Part shown: piece after piece, positions 24,042-32,826 of the stretch | How the letters are laid out: the number at the start of each line of letters is the position of its first letter | Position numbering within the stretch: the stretch's first letter is position 1 | Source of the DNA: Polynucleobacter sp. UK-FUSCHL-C3 | GTDB taxonomy: Bacteria > Pseudomonadota > Gammaproteobacteria > Burkholderiales > Burkholderiaceae | Direction of reading: 5' to 3' | Assembly (NCBI RefSeq): GCF_040409815.1 | Contig: NZ_CP099959.1 | Location: 1,674,001 to 1,738,000 of the forward strand | Length of the DNA: 64,000 nucleotides | Program-made: the position numbers and the translations under genes | Notes under the pieces: generated by a model | Told to the model about the DNA's origin: nothing | The model's database searches: none | What the model saw: only the letters and a program-made list of their open reading frames with translations

Positions 24042-25142
24042 TTAACCACGAACCTTATTGTGATAAGTTGCTTCACTATAAGCAGCCCATGCATCATATT
24101 TCTTTTTATATGCGAAATACGAATCATGAACTTTCTTCGTCATCGGATCCTTAGCAACAGCCTCATCTAGGATCTTTGTGGTCTCGGCCCGAAGCGCTTT
24201 AACTACTGCATCTGGTAATGGCAAAGCCTGTACACCTTGCTTCTTAACCAAATCTTCCATCGCATCGGCATTGTTTTTCTGACACCATGCCTCACCAATC
24301 ACATTACAAGCGGCCGATGCATTTTGAACGATCTCTTGCAAATCTTTAGGTAGCTTCATCCATGCTGCTTTGTTAATCAACAATTCAGAGGTTGTTGCAG
24401 GCTCATGCCAGCCAGTGGTGTAGTAAAACTTAGCGGCCTTTTGTAAACCGAGACGACGGTCTTGGAATGGGCCCACAAACTCAGCGGCATCAATCACGCC
24501 ACGCTCAAGCGCTGGGAAAATTTCTCCGCCTGGTAGAACCTTTACATCCACGCCTAAGCTGGCATAGACCTTACCGGCCAAACCAGGGATACGCATTTTT
24601 AAGCCTTTGAGATCGGCGACCGTGTTAATTTTTTTCTTAAACCAACCGGTCATCTGCACTCCAGTATTACCGCATGGCATTGCAACCATGCCAAAGGGGG
24701 CATACACCTCATTCCATAGATCAATACCGCCGCCGTCATAAAACCAACCGTTCATTCCTTGGAAGTTCAAACCAAAGGGTACGGCCGTAAAGTACTGGGC
24801 AGCAAATGTTTTACCAGTCCAGAAATAGCTATTGGCATGGTTCATTTCTACAGTACCGGCGCGGACTGCATCAAATCCCTCAAATGCAGGTATTAACTCA
24901 CCAGCTCCAAAGACCTGAATCTTTAAACGTCCGCCCGACATTTCCAGAATGCGCTTGGCTAGATCGGTTGCGCTACCTGGGCCGTCCATGTAAAAGGGCG
25001 CACCCTTTGGATAGGCACTGGTCATTTTCCAGCTAAAGGTTTGGGCTGTTTGTGCCTTTACAATCGCTGGTGCAGCAAGAGCGGCACCCGCAACACCTGC
25101 ACCTAAACTAGTACTTAAAAATTTACGCCGACTTGAACTCAT
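24042..25142 (-). CDS. dctP: TRAP transporter substrate-binding protein (DctP family, Tat-exported)
   Basis: This 366-residue protein starts SSSRRKFLSTSLGAGVAGAA, a twin-arginine signal, with cleavage likely after AIVKAQ. The mature part has the DctP pattern: GGRLKIQVFGAGELIPAFE, LKGLKMRIPGLAGKVYASLG with the conserved substrate-carboxylate Arg, and ALERGVIDAAEFVGP. It resembles the TakP-like group that binds 2-oxo or other monocarboxylic acids; the ligand is not proven. It is the first gene of the operon dctP-dctQ-dctM-frhB-like, divergent from the gamma-glutamyltransferase family gene. Confidence 0.93.
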   Translation of the reverse strand: MSSSRRKFLSTSLGAGVAGAALAAPAIVKAQTAQTFSWKMTSAYPKGAPFYMDGPGSATDLAKRILEMSGGRLKIQVFGAGELIPAFEGFDAVRAGTVEMNHANSYFWTGKTFAAQYFTAVPFGLNFQGMNGWFYDGGGIDLWNEVYAPFGMVAMPCGNTGVQMTGWFKKKINTVADLKGLKMRIPGLAGKVYASLGVDVKVLPGGEIFPALERGVIDAAEFVGPFQDRRLGLQKAAKFYYTTGWHEPATTSELLINKAAWMKLPKDLQEIVQNASAACNVIGEAWCQKNNADAMEDLVKKQGVQALPLPDAVVKALRAETTKILDEAVAKDPMTKKVHDSYFAYKKKYDAWAAYSEATYHNKVRG

Positions 25143-25357
25143 TTGTATCCTCCAAAGTTATAAAACCCATCTAAACAATTTATGGTGATGAATTGACGCA
25201 TTCGACCCCACTGAAGTCTTTAAGAACCGATTTATCAATTGCTACTCAATTTACAGGGAAAACATCGATGTCTCGTTGGTATATTCCCCTTATTAGTGCA
25301 AATATTCTTTAATTTAGGGAATACTTTCTTCATTCTAGTACAAAGGAAAATATTGCT

Positions 25358-26956
25358 ATGCAACCAAAATGGGGTATTCAGGGGATGGCTGTTGCGCCCC
25401 ACTCACTCGCTTCTCAATCTGCACTCGCTGTTTTGCGGGAGGGGGGCAATAGCCTAGAGGCGATGATCGCCGCTGCAGCTACCATTGCAGTGGTCTACCC
25501 CCATATGAACTCGATTGGAGGTGACTCGTTTTGGGTGATTCATGCTCCTGGCAAAGCCATGGGGGGCATTGATGCCTGTGGGGCTGCTGCTGGTTTAGCA
25601 ACGCGCTCTTGGTATCAATCTCAAGGCATTACCGGCTCCATTCCGTTTCGGGGGCCGATTGCTGCGAACACGGTTGCAGGCACTATCTCTGGATGGGGCG
25701 CTGCATTCGCTCTCTCTAAAAAGAGTTTAGGTGGCAGACTGCCGCTCTCGCGCTTACTAGAAGATGCAATCCATTATGCAGAGCGTGGTGTACCTGTTAC
25801 CCATAGCCAGTCTGCCTTAACAGAAAAGAAGCGCGCTGAGTTAACTCCGCAACCTGGTTTTGCAGACACCTTCTTGGTAAATGGTAAGGCCCCCGCCACC
25901 GGTAGCGTCTTTCTACAAAAACGCTTAGCGGCAACCCTGCGCCAGATCGCCAAAAAGGGAACGGATGATTACTATCGCGGTGAGCTCGCTGAACAGATCG
26001 CCAAAGAACTCAAACAAATTGGTAGTCCATTACGGCTTGATGACCTAAATCGTCACCAGGCAAAACTGATTAATCCTTTGCATCTTGCTCATAGTGTTGC
26101 TAACGTATACAACATGACCCCGCCAACGCAAGGCGTGGTCTCTTTAATGATTTTGGGCATCCTCGATCAACTCAATTTAAGGCAATACGCGGTAGATAGC
26201 CCAGAGTATGTTCATCACTGTGTCGAGGCAACCAAGCAAGCATTCAAGGTTCGTGATCAATTTGTTACGGATCCTGCTTATATGCAACAGCATGGCCAAG
26301 AATTTTTATCTCCCGCCTTCTTAAAGACTCTTGCTGATAAGGTAAGCAGTCAGAAAGCATTGCCCTGGGGTGCTGGGCGTGGGCCTGCCGATACGATTTG
26401 GATGGGGGTCATTGATAGTGAGGGCCGCTGCGTCTCATTCATTCAAAGTATTTATCACGAGTTTGGAGCTGGTATTGTTTTACCTAAAACAGGGATTAAT
26501 TGGCAAAACCGCGGTTGCAGTTTCTCTTTAGATGCCAATGCACTCAACGCCCTAGAGCCCTATCGCAAACCATTTCATACACTTAATCCTGCACTGGCAT
26601 TATTTAAAGATGGTCGCTCGATGGTATATGGCACCATGGGCGGTGACGGACAACCACAAACGCAGTGTGCGGTATTCACTCGTACAGCGGTCTATGGGCT
26701 AGACCCACAAGATGCGATTAGTCGGCCCCGTTGGTTGCTTGGTCGTACTTGGGGGCAAACCAGCGATAGTCTGAAGCTCGAATCACGCTTTGATCCCTCT
26801 CTAGTGAAGCAACTCAAAGAAATGGGTCATGATGTAGAGATGCTCGCTGACTTTGATGAATCGGTGGGTCATGCGGGTTGCATTATTCGGGAGCCATCTG
26901 GAATCTTGCGCGGCGGCTGGGATCCGCGCAGCGATGGTGCGGTAGCGTCCTTCTGA
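25358..26956 (+). CDS. Gamma-glutamyltransferase family protein
   Basis: This 532-residue Ntn-hydrolase precursor is expected to cut itself before Thr346 (GPADTIWMGVIDSEG), the new N-terminal nucleophile. Other family motifs are HMNSIGGDSFWVI near residue 50 and YGTMGGDGQPQTQ near residue 430. There is no signal peptide, so it is probably cytoplasmic, unlike periplasmic GGT. It may act on glutathione conjugates, or be an amidohydrolase of the HpxW (oxamate) type. The ATG has AAAGGA upstream. Its TGA overlaps the ATG of the following GST gene. Confidence 0.88.
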   Translation: MQPKWGIQGMAVAPHSLASQSALAVLREGGNSLEAMIAAAATIAVVYPHMNSIGGDSFWVIHAPGKAMGGIDACGAAAGLATRSWYQSQGITGSIPFRGPIAANTVAGTISGWGAAFALSKKSLGGRLPLSRLLEDAIHYAERGVPVTHSQSALTEKKRAELTPQPGFADTFLVNGKAPATGSVFLQKRLAATLRQIAKKGTDDYYRGELAEQIAKELKQIGSPLRLDDLNRHQAKLINPLHLAHSVANVYNMTPPTQGVVSLMILGILDQLNLRQYAVDSPEYVHHCVEATKQAFKVRDQFVTDPAYMQQHGQEFLSPAFLKTLADKVSSQKALPWGAGRGPADTIWMGVIDSEGRCVSFIQSIYHEFGAGIVLPKTGINWQNRGCSFSLDANALNALEPYRKPFHTLNPALALFKDGRSMVYGTMGGDGQPQTQCAVFTRTAVYGLDPQDAISRPRWLLGRTWGQTSDSLKLESRFDPSLVKQLKEMGHDVEMLADFDESVGHAGCIIREPSGILRGGWDPRSDGAVASF

Positions 26957-27624
26957 TGAAACCAATTCTCTATAGCTTCTGGCGCAGCTCCGCTGCTTTT
27001 CGGGTTCGTATTGCCTTGAACCTTAAAGGGATCGATTACGACATCATCCCCGTGCATTTACGTAAGGGTGGCGGGGAACAACTCAAGGAGCCCTATCAAG
27101 CTCTTAACCCGAATGGCCTAGTGCCCCTTTATATCGAGAATGGTGTTCCCTTACATCAATCAGCAGCCATCATTGAGTATCTAGAAGAGAAATACCCTAA
27201 CCCACCACTGCTCCCCAAAAATTTAGAGGATCGAGCATGGGTTCGGGGACTAACACAAGATATCGCAGCCGATATTCACCCCATTAATAATTTACGAGTA
27301 CTACGCTACCTCATAGGTACCTTAGGAGTGAGCGATGAGAACAAAACCATTTGGTATAACCATTGGGTTAAAAAAGGTCTAGCAAGTCTAGAAAAACGTC
27401 TTGCGAAGGATGCTCGTGTTGGTCAATTTTGTTATGGTGACACGCCAAGCATGGCAGATGTCTTTTTAGTTCCGCAGGTCTTTAATGCTTATGACGCCAA
27501 GATCGATTTTAGTGTCTATCCAACAGTTCATCGCATCGTCACCCAATGCATGACCCTGCCTGCATTTATCAATGCGTCTTGGGAGAAACAATTGGATGCC
27601 GAAGGATCTAACCCCCAGATCTAG
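26956..27624 (+). CDS. Glutathione S-transferase, maleylacetoacetate isomerase-like
   Basis: I place the start at ATG 26956-26958, which overlaps the preceding stop (TGATG), giving 222 residues. The thioredoxin-fold domain has the zeta-class pattern FWRSSAAFRVRIALNLKGI, and the C-terminal helical domain has GDTPSMADVFLVPQVFNA. MaiA enzymes isomerise maleylacetoacetate with glutathione in tyrosine degradation. Here the usual Cys of SSCxxRVRIAL is Ala, so the exact activity is uncertain. Coupling to a gamma-glutamyltransferase family gene suggests glutathione-related use. Confidence 0.85.
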   Translation: MKPILYSFWRSSAAFRVRIALNLKGIDYDIIPVHLRKGGGEQLKEPYQALNPNGLVPLYIENGVPLHQSAAIIEYLEEKYPNPPLLPKNLEDRAWVRGLTQDIAADIHPINNLRVLRYLIGTLGVSDENKTIWYNHWVKKGLASLEKRLAKDARVGQFCYGDTPSMADVFLVPQVFNAYDAKIDFSVYPTVHRIVTQCMTLPAFINASWEKQLDAEGSNPQI

Positions 27625-28553
27625 TGAGGGGTCATCCACCACACTAAAGCGGATAAGGTAATGACAGATCCCAAGGTGGTAATCAATACCACTCTAGAAA
27701 TGAGTGAGCCATCCGCGCGATAGTATTGCGCCAACATAAAGGGGCCTGTCCCTGTTGGTAGGGCGCTCACTAAAACTGCGGCGTATACCCAAAAGGTCGG
27801 TAAGCCCAATATTGGATCAGCTACCACCCACACCACAAACGGTTGGAGGATTAATTTAACGAAGACCAAACTCCACGTTGTCGTAGTTGGAGCGCTCGTT
27901 TTTTGAACAAGGAAAAGTCCAATTGAGACCAAAGCACATGGACTAGCCGCTGCACCCAAGAAACTCACAAACTGACGCAATGGTGCATACAACTCTAAGC
28001 TGGTGGTTGCCCAAAGGGCTCCACAAAACGGGGCCACTAATAATGGATTAGTTGCCAAGGATTTAGCAACCGTTTGAATGATCTCGCTAAAGGGTTTTTT
28101 GGCATGTACCCCTAACTCAATAAAAATTATCGCTACGGCAAATAAAGCGCAGACCACTATCAAAGTAGCAATGACAGCTGGTCCCAAACCACTCTCACCA
28201 AAAGCGAGCATCAATAAAGGGATGCCCATATAGCCTGTGTTTGCATACGAACCACTCAAGCTCTGAAAGCTGGCTACGGTCCAATCTTTGGTTTGAATGC
28301 GGTAGTAAATTAAGAGTGCGAAATAAACAGCTAGTGCACCGGCACTAAAAGCGATGATGAAACCAGGTTGCCATAACTCTTGCCAATTACTGTGGGCCGT
28401 GAAATCAAACATCTGCGCTGGTAGTGCCAACCAAACCACAAAGCGATTAATTTCAGTCGATGCATTAACGCTTAACTTGCCAGACTTACCAGCAATATAT
28501 CCCGCTAGTATTAAAGCGAAGATTGGGATGATAACGTTAAGAACGTGCAGCAA
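27621..28553 (-). CDS. AEC family transporter (auxin efflux carrier family)
   Basis: This 310-residue membrane protein has about ten spans in two halves. LHVLNVIIPIFALILAGYIAG opens the protein, the central NTGYMGIPLLMLAFGESGLG carries the Asn-Pro-rich crossing, and GTGPFMLAQYY lies near the end. Bacterial AEC proteins carry malate, malonate or other organic acids. The start is TTG at 28551-28553, 7 bases after the preceding gene's stop. AGG about 8 bases upstream and the family's N terminus support it. Its stop shares CTAG with the convergent GST gene. Confidence 0.88.
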   Translation of the reverse strand: MLHVLNVIIPIFALILAGYIAGKSGKLSVNASTEINRFVVWLALPAQMFDFTAHSNWQELWQPGFIIAFSAGALAVYFALLIYYRIQTKDWTVASFQSLSGSYANTGYMGIPLLMLAFGESGLGPAVIATLIVVCALFAVAIIFIELGVHAKKPFSEIIQTVAKSLATNPLLVAPFCGALWATTSLELYAPLRQFVSFLGAAASPCALVSIGLFLVQKTSAPTTTTWSLVFVKLILQPFVVWVVADPILGLPTFWVYAAVLVSALPTGTGPFMLAQYYRADGSLISRVVLITTLGSVITLSALVWWMTPH

Positions 28554-28560
28554 CTAAAGC

Positions 28561-29085
28561 CTATGCGATTTTCTTTAGACCGTTGCGATAGCGCTTTGCA
28601 TTCTCAACATAGTGGGATGAGATTCTGTCTATCTCAGCAATTTGTTCTGGACTTAGACTCTTCACTGCCTTAGCCGGTGAACCAATAATGAGAGAGCCAT
28701 CCGGAAACTCTTTACCTTCGGTGACTAAAGCACCAGCACCCACTAAGCAGTTCTTACCGATCTTGGCACCATTAAGAACAATGGCATTAATCCCAATCAA
28801 ACTACCATCGCCAATCGTGCAACCGTGCACCATGGCTTGGTGGCCTATCGATACGTTCTCGCCCAAGGTTAATGGCGAGCCAAAATCGGAGTGCAAAACT
28901 GCTGCATCTTGAATATTGGTACCAGCACCAATGCGTATCGGCTCGTTATCGCCACGAATTACCACCTGTGGCCAGACATTAGCATTCTTGCCTAGATGCA
29001 CTCGACCGATCACCTCGGCCGAGTCTGCCACCCATGCTCCATCGCCTAATTCAGGGGAAATGCCATCTAATTCATATATAGCCAT
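28561..29085 (-). CDS. Gamma-carbonic anhydrase-like hexapeptide protein
   Basis: This 174-residue protein forms a left-handed beta helix of hexapeptide repeats (IGRVHLGKNANVWPQVVIRG). The three metal His expected for the gamma-carbonic anhydrase family are present: AAVLHSDFG, and IGHQAMVHGCTIG with two. Homologues such as YrdA and CaiE bind zinc. True carbonic anhydrase activity is not shown for most. ATG start at 29083-29085. It precedes the AEC transporter gene with a 7-base gap. Confidence 0.9.
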   Translation of the reverse strand: MAIYELDGISPELGDGAWVADSAEVIGRVHLGKNANVWPQVVIRGDNEPIRIGAGTNIQDAAVLHSDFGSPLTLGENVSIGHQAMVHGCTIGDGSLIGINAIVLNGAKIGKNCLVGAGALVTEGKEFPDGSLIIGSPAKAVKSLSPEQIAEIDRISSHYVENAKRYRNGLKKIA

Positions 29086-29108
29086 GCCCCAATTATAGTG
29101 AGGCTAGG

Positions 29109-30314
29109 CTACCAACTGGAGTCTCGGTCTGGAGTCGCAGAAATTTTGTGCAAACTCAGATCAGCACCCTCGTACTCATCCTCTTGTGACATCCGAATAC
29201 CGAGGGTCATTTTTAAGATTCCATAGACCACAAAGCCGCCCACTAGAGCAATGACTACTCCCAATAGGCTACCAATTGTTTGGGCGGCAAGGTTAACACC
29301 GCCAAGACCGCCAAGGGCTGTGGCGCCAAAGATACCAGCTGCTAGACCGCCCCATAATCCGCAGAGGCCATGCAAGGGCCAAACTCCTAGAACATCATCA
29401 ATCTTCCACCGATTTTGCACTTGGGTAAACATGTAGACAAACAACGCGCCTGCAACCAATCCCGTCACTAAGGCTCCCAAGGGATGCATAAGATCAGAGC
29501 CCGCACAGACTGCCACCAATCCTGCTAAAGGCCCGTTGTAAGAAAACCCAGGATCATTGCGGCCCACTAACCAGGCTGCCAAGGTTCCACCAACCATAGC
29601 CATTAATGAGTTAAGTGCCACCAAGCCACTCACCTTATCAATGGTCTGAGCACTCATCACATTAAATCCAAACCAACCTACGGTCAGTATCCATGCGCCT
29701 AAGGCCAAGAAAGGAATGCTTGATGGTGGATGGGCTGCAATTTGCCCCTCCTTGGAATATCGACCACGTCTCGCACCCAACAAAAGGATGGCGGGCAAAG
29801 CTAACCAGCCACCCACTGCATGCACAACAATCGAACCTGCAAAGTCATGGAACTCGTCACCCGTTAGCTCTTTGATCCATGCCTGAATTCCGTAATGCTG
29901 GTTCCAAGTAATACCCTCAAAGAAGGGATATACAAATCCAACGATTACAAATGTGGCAATCAGTTGTGGGTTGAACTTAGCCCGCTCTGCGATCCCCCCT
30001 GAAATAATCGCGGGGATTGCCGCGGCAAAGGTCAGCAGGAAGAAAAACTTGACCAGCTCAAAGCCACTCTTTTGTGCAAGAACTTCTGCGCTTGAAAAGA
30101 AATGAACGCCGTAGGCAATGCTGTATCCAATAAAGAAATATGCAATTGTTGAGACGGCAAAATCAACCAAAATTTTAATGAGTGCATTGACCTGGTTCTT
30201 CTTGCGAACTGTCCCAAGCTCTAGAAAAGCAAAGCCTGCGTGCATTGCAAGCACCATAATGGCGCCCAGCATAATAAAGAGGACATCTGCCCCCGATTTA
30301 ACCGCTTCCATCAT
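29109..30314 (-). CDS. amtB: Ammonium transporter AmtB
   Basis: This 401-residue trimeric channel protein has eleven spans. The twin pore His are in GSIVVHAVGGWLALP and VLGVWPLHGLCGLWGG. AFLELGTVRKKNQVNALIKI and the Asp before the first pore His (FHDFAGS) are also typical. It conducts ammonium/ammonia across the inner membrane. The start has two ATG in a row (30309-30314). The usual partner glnK is not adjacent. A GCACC-N5-GGTGC dyad about 65 bases upstream may be an NtrC site. Confidence 0.95.
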   Translation of the reverse strand: MMEAVKSGADVLFIMLGAIMVLAMHAGFAFLELGTVRKKNQVNALIKILVDFAVSTIAYFFIGYSIAYGVHFFSSAEVLAQKSGFELVKFFFLLTFAAAIPAIISGGIAERAKFNPQLIATFVIVGFVYPFFEGITWNQHYGIQAWIKELTGDEFHDFAGSIVVHAVGGWLALPAILLLGARRGRYSKEGQIAAHPPSSIPFLALGAWILTVGWFGFNVMSAQTIDKVSGLVALNSLMAMVGGTLAAWLVGRNDPGFSYNGPLAGLVAVCAGSDLMHPLGALVTGLVAGALFVYMFTQVQNRWKIDDVLGVWPLHGLCGLWGGLAAGIFGATALGGLGGVNLAAQTIGSLLGVVIALVGGFVVYGILKMTLGIRMSQEDEYEGADLSLHKISATPDRDSSW

Positions 30315-30377
30315 TACCCCTTTTATTTAATATTTTGCTAATTATTAATGTTTAGGGGCTTGAGACTAGCCTGAAAT

Positions 30378-30392
30378 GCACCTATTTGGTGC
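30378..30392. promoter_or_regulatory. Possible NtrC-binding dyad upstream of amtB
   Basis: GCACC-TATTT-GGTGC is a perfect dyad with the half-sites and spacing known for NtrC operators. It lies 64 bases before amtB, a common nitrogen-regulated gene. A weak GG-N10-GC sigma-54-like element lies between it and amtB. The dyad is only 3 bases from the end of the OsmC gene, so a short 3' hairpin is an alternative reading. Confidence 0.4.
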
Positions 30393-30395
30393 GTT

Positions 30396-30782
30396 TTAAT
30401 TGAGGATTGTTTGAATCTCGATCTTGCCTGCAAGCGCCTTATGAACGGGGCACTTGTTGGCAATTTCCAGGAGGCGCTCCCTCTGCTCCGCATCGATATT
30501 GCCAAGCAATTGAATGGTGCGTTTAAAGATTTCCACTTCATCTGCTCGCAGGATATCAACGGTCACGATCGCATCCTGAAGATCCCAGGATTTTCTTCCT
30601 GCATACATCTTCAAAGTCATTCCTGTGCAAGCGGCTAAAGCCGAGCCCAAGTATTCATGAGGGGATGGCCCGGTTGAATTTCCGCCCTTTTCTCGATCGA
30701 CATCGGAAACAAAATGATCTGATCCAACCTCTAGAGCTTGTTGAAAATGACCACTACCAAAACGAGATACGACTGCTCTCAT
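30396..30782 (-). CDS. OsmC/Ohr family protein
   Basis: This 128-residue protein has the OsmC pattern: FVSDVDREKGGNSTGPSPHEYLGSALAACTGMTLKMYA with one redox Cys, and IANKCPVHKALAG with the second. These two Cys reduce organic hydroperoxides in characterised members. The protein is cytoplasmic and probably dimeric. ATG at 30780-30782, 10 bases after the htpG stop, so it may be read from the heat-shock promoter of htpG. Confidence 0.9.
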   Translation of the reverse strand: MRAVVSRFGSGHFQQALEVGSDHFVSDVDREKGGNSTGPSPHEYLGSALAACTGMTLKMYAGRKSWDLQDAIVTVDILRADEVEIFKRTIQLLGNIDAEQRERLLEIANKCPVHKALAGKIEIQTILN

Positions 30783-30792
30783 AGCGTTTCCT

Positions 30793-32691
30793 TTATGCCA
30801 ATAACATCTGATTAATCCGCTTCACAAATGCAGCCGGGTCTTGTAATTGCCCGCCCTCCGCAAGGAGCGCTTGATCAAACAAAATCGTTGCCCAGTCATC
30901 GAATTGCTTGTCCTCGTATTTTAGTTTGAGCACCAAAGGATGCTGAGGATTAATTTCTAAAATAGGTTTTGTATCTGGGGCTTGCTGTCCCGCAGCCTTA
31001 AGCATACGCAATAAATTTCCGGAGAGCTCATGCTCATCCGCCACCAAGCATGCTGGGGAATCAGTTAGACGGAAGGTAATACGAACATCTTTCACCTTGC
31101 TATCCAATGTCTTCTTCATACGCTCGATCAAATCTTTGTATTGCTCTTCCGTTTCTTTCTGCTCCTTCTTCTCCGCCTCATCAGCCAGAGCGCCGAGATC
31201 TAAGCCACCCTTGGCTACGGATACCAGTGATTTACCCTCAAATTCTGGGAAGAATGAAAGCATCCACTCATCAACCCGGTCGGATAGAAGTAAAACCTCA
31301 ACACCTTTCTTGCGGAAGATCTCTAGATGAGGACTGTTCTTAGCGGCAGTGTAAGAATCACCTGTTACGTAATAGATTTTGTCTTGGCCCTCTTTCATAC
31401 GACTGACATAGTCAGCCAAAGAAACTGTTTGCTCAGCTGAGTCTGAATGGGTACTAGCAAAACGTGCTAATTTAGCTATGCGCTCTTGATTGCCGCTGTC
31501 CTCACCAATCCCTTCTTTTAATACTTGGCCAAACTCTTGCCAGAACTCGGCATATTGTTGCTTCTTGCTCGCATCTTCACTATTCGCCAAATCCTCCAAC
31601 ATACCTAAGACACGCTTCGTGGAGCTCTCACGAATCGCTTTAACGTCTCGCGACTCTTGCAAAATCTCGCGGGATACATTGAGAGGCAAGTCGGCGGAGT
31701 CAATCACTCCAGAAACAAAACGCAGGTAAGTAGGCATTAACTGCTCTGCGTCATCCATAATAAATACGCGCTTTACATAGAGCTTAATACTGTTACGCTT
31801 ATTGCGATCCCAGAGATCAAAACCTGCCTTCTTAGGAATAAATAAGAGTTGAGTAAACTCGCTACGCCCTTCTACGCGATTATGCGAATAGGTTAAGGGA
31901 TCCTGAAAGTCATGGGAGATATGTTTGTAGAACTCTTTGTATTGCTCTTCCGTTAACTCCGATTTTGGTCTCGCCCACAATGCAGTCGCTTGATTAATGT
32001 TCTCAAATTCATCCTTTTGCACCTGCTCTTTTTTGCCCTCATCCCACTCTTCTTTTTGCATCTGAATGGGCAGGGAAATATGATCCGAGTATTTCCGAAT
32101 AATGGATTTGAGTTTCCAGCTTGAGAGGAGCTCATCTTCTTCCTCTCGCAAATGTAGGGTAATCGACGTTCCCCGCTCAGGTCGATTGATGGTTTCAATC
32201 GTGAACTCGCCAGCCCCTTGAGATTCCCAACGTACTCCTTCGCTAGCAGGTAAGCCTGCGCGACGGGTCTGAACCACGATGTTGTCAGCAACAATAAATG
32301 CCGAATAGAAACCCACTCCAAACTGCCCAATTAATGCAGCATCTTTTTGATCGTCACCCGAAAGCTTAGAAAAGAATTCTTTCGTTCCAGAGCGGGCAAT
32401 CGTTCCTAAGTTGGCAATCACTTCATCGCGGCTCATCCCAATTCCGTTATCGGCAATGGTGACGGTTCTCGCTTCTTTATTAAAGCTGATCTGAATTTTG
32501 AGCTCAGGATCAGATTCGTACCAATCGGCATGGTTAATAGCCTCGAATCGGAGCTTATCTGCCGCATCGGAAGCATTTGAAATTAACTCACGTAAGAAAA
32601 TTTCTTTATTGGAATAAAGGGAGTGGATCATCAGCTGTAAAAGCTGCTTTACTTCTGCCTGAAATCCTAGGGTTTCTTTTTGCATAGTCAT
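30793..32691 (-). CDS. htpG: Molecular chaperone HtpG (Hsp90)
   Basis: This 632-residue ATP-dependent chaperone has the GHKL nucleotide pocket motifs [28 protein letters not shown] and [13 protein letters not shown] in the first 150 residues. The middle domain contains [20 protein letters not shown] with the conserved catalytic Arg region, and a C-terminal dimerisation domain follows. It refolds or matures client proteins under heat stress. A consensus sigma-32 promoter sits about 30 bases upstream. ATG start ([14 protein letters not shown]). Confidence 0.97.
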   Translation of the reverse strand: MTMQKETLGFQAEVKQLLQLMIHSLYSNKEIFLRELISNASDAADKLRFEAINHADWYESDPELKIQISFNKEARTVTIADNGIGMSRDEVIANLGTIARSGTKEFFSKLSGDDQKDAALIGQFGVGFYSAFIVADNIVVQTRRAGLPASEGVRWESQGAGEFTIETINRPERGTSITLHLREEEDELLSSWKLKSIIRKYSDHISLPIQMQKEEWDEGKKEQVQKDEFENINQATALWARPKSELTEEQYKEFYKHISHDFQDPLTYSHNRVEGRSEFTQLLFIPKKAGFDLWDRNKRNSIKLYVKRVFIMDDAEQLMPTYLRFVSGVIDSADLPLNVSREILQESRDVKAIRESSTKRVLGMLEDLANSEDASKKQQYAEFWQEFGQVLKEGIGEDSGNQERIAKLARFASTHSDSAEQTVSLADYVSRMKEGQDKIYYVTGDSYTAAKNSPHLEIFRKKGVEVLLLSDRVDEWMLSFFPEFEGKSLVSVAKGGLDLGALADEAEKKEQKETEEQYKDLIERMKKTLDSKVKDVRITFRLTDSPACLVADEHELSGNLLRMLKAAGQQAPDTKPILEINPQHPLVLKLKYEDKQFDDWATILFDQALLAEGGQLQDPAAFVKRINQMLLA

Positions 32692-32721
32692 GGCTTACCT
32701 CAGTATTAATGGATACGACTT

Positions 32722-32749
32722 ATATGGGGACTGATTGCCCAATTTCAAG
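32722..32749 (-). promoter_or_regulatory. Sigma-32 heat-shock promoter of htpG
   Basis: On the minus strand CTTGAAA (32743-32749) and CCCCATAT (32722-32729) are separated by 13 bases. Both match the RpoH consensus. The start codon of htpG lies about 30 bases beyond the -10 element, so the 5' leader is short. Confidence 0.85.
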
Positions 32750-32826
32750 CCCCTAGACAAGCCCTCCATATGGGCGCTTCGACTACAATCTAGCCTAGCC
32801 CCCAGCTATAAACCTGAGATCGGCAC

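Noticed and set aside
25282..25323. Inverted repeat TATTCCC / GGGAATA upstream of the gamma-glutamyltransferase family gene
   Set aside because: Seven-base arms with a 28-base loop are too weak and non-specific to call an operator.
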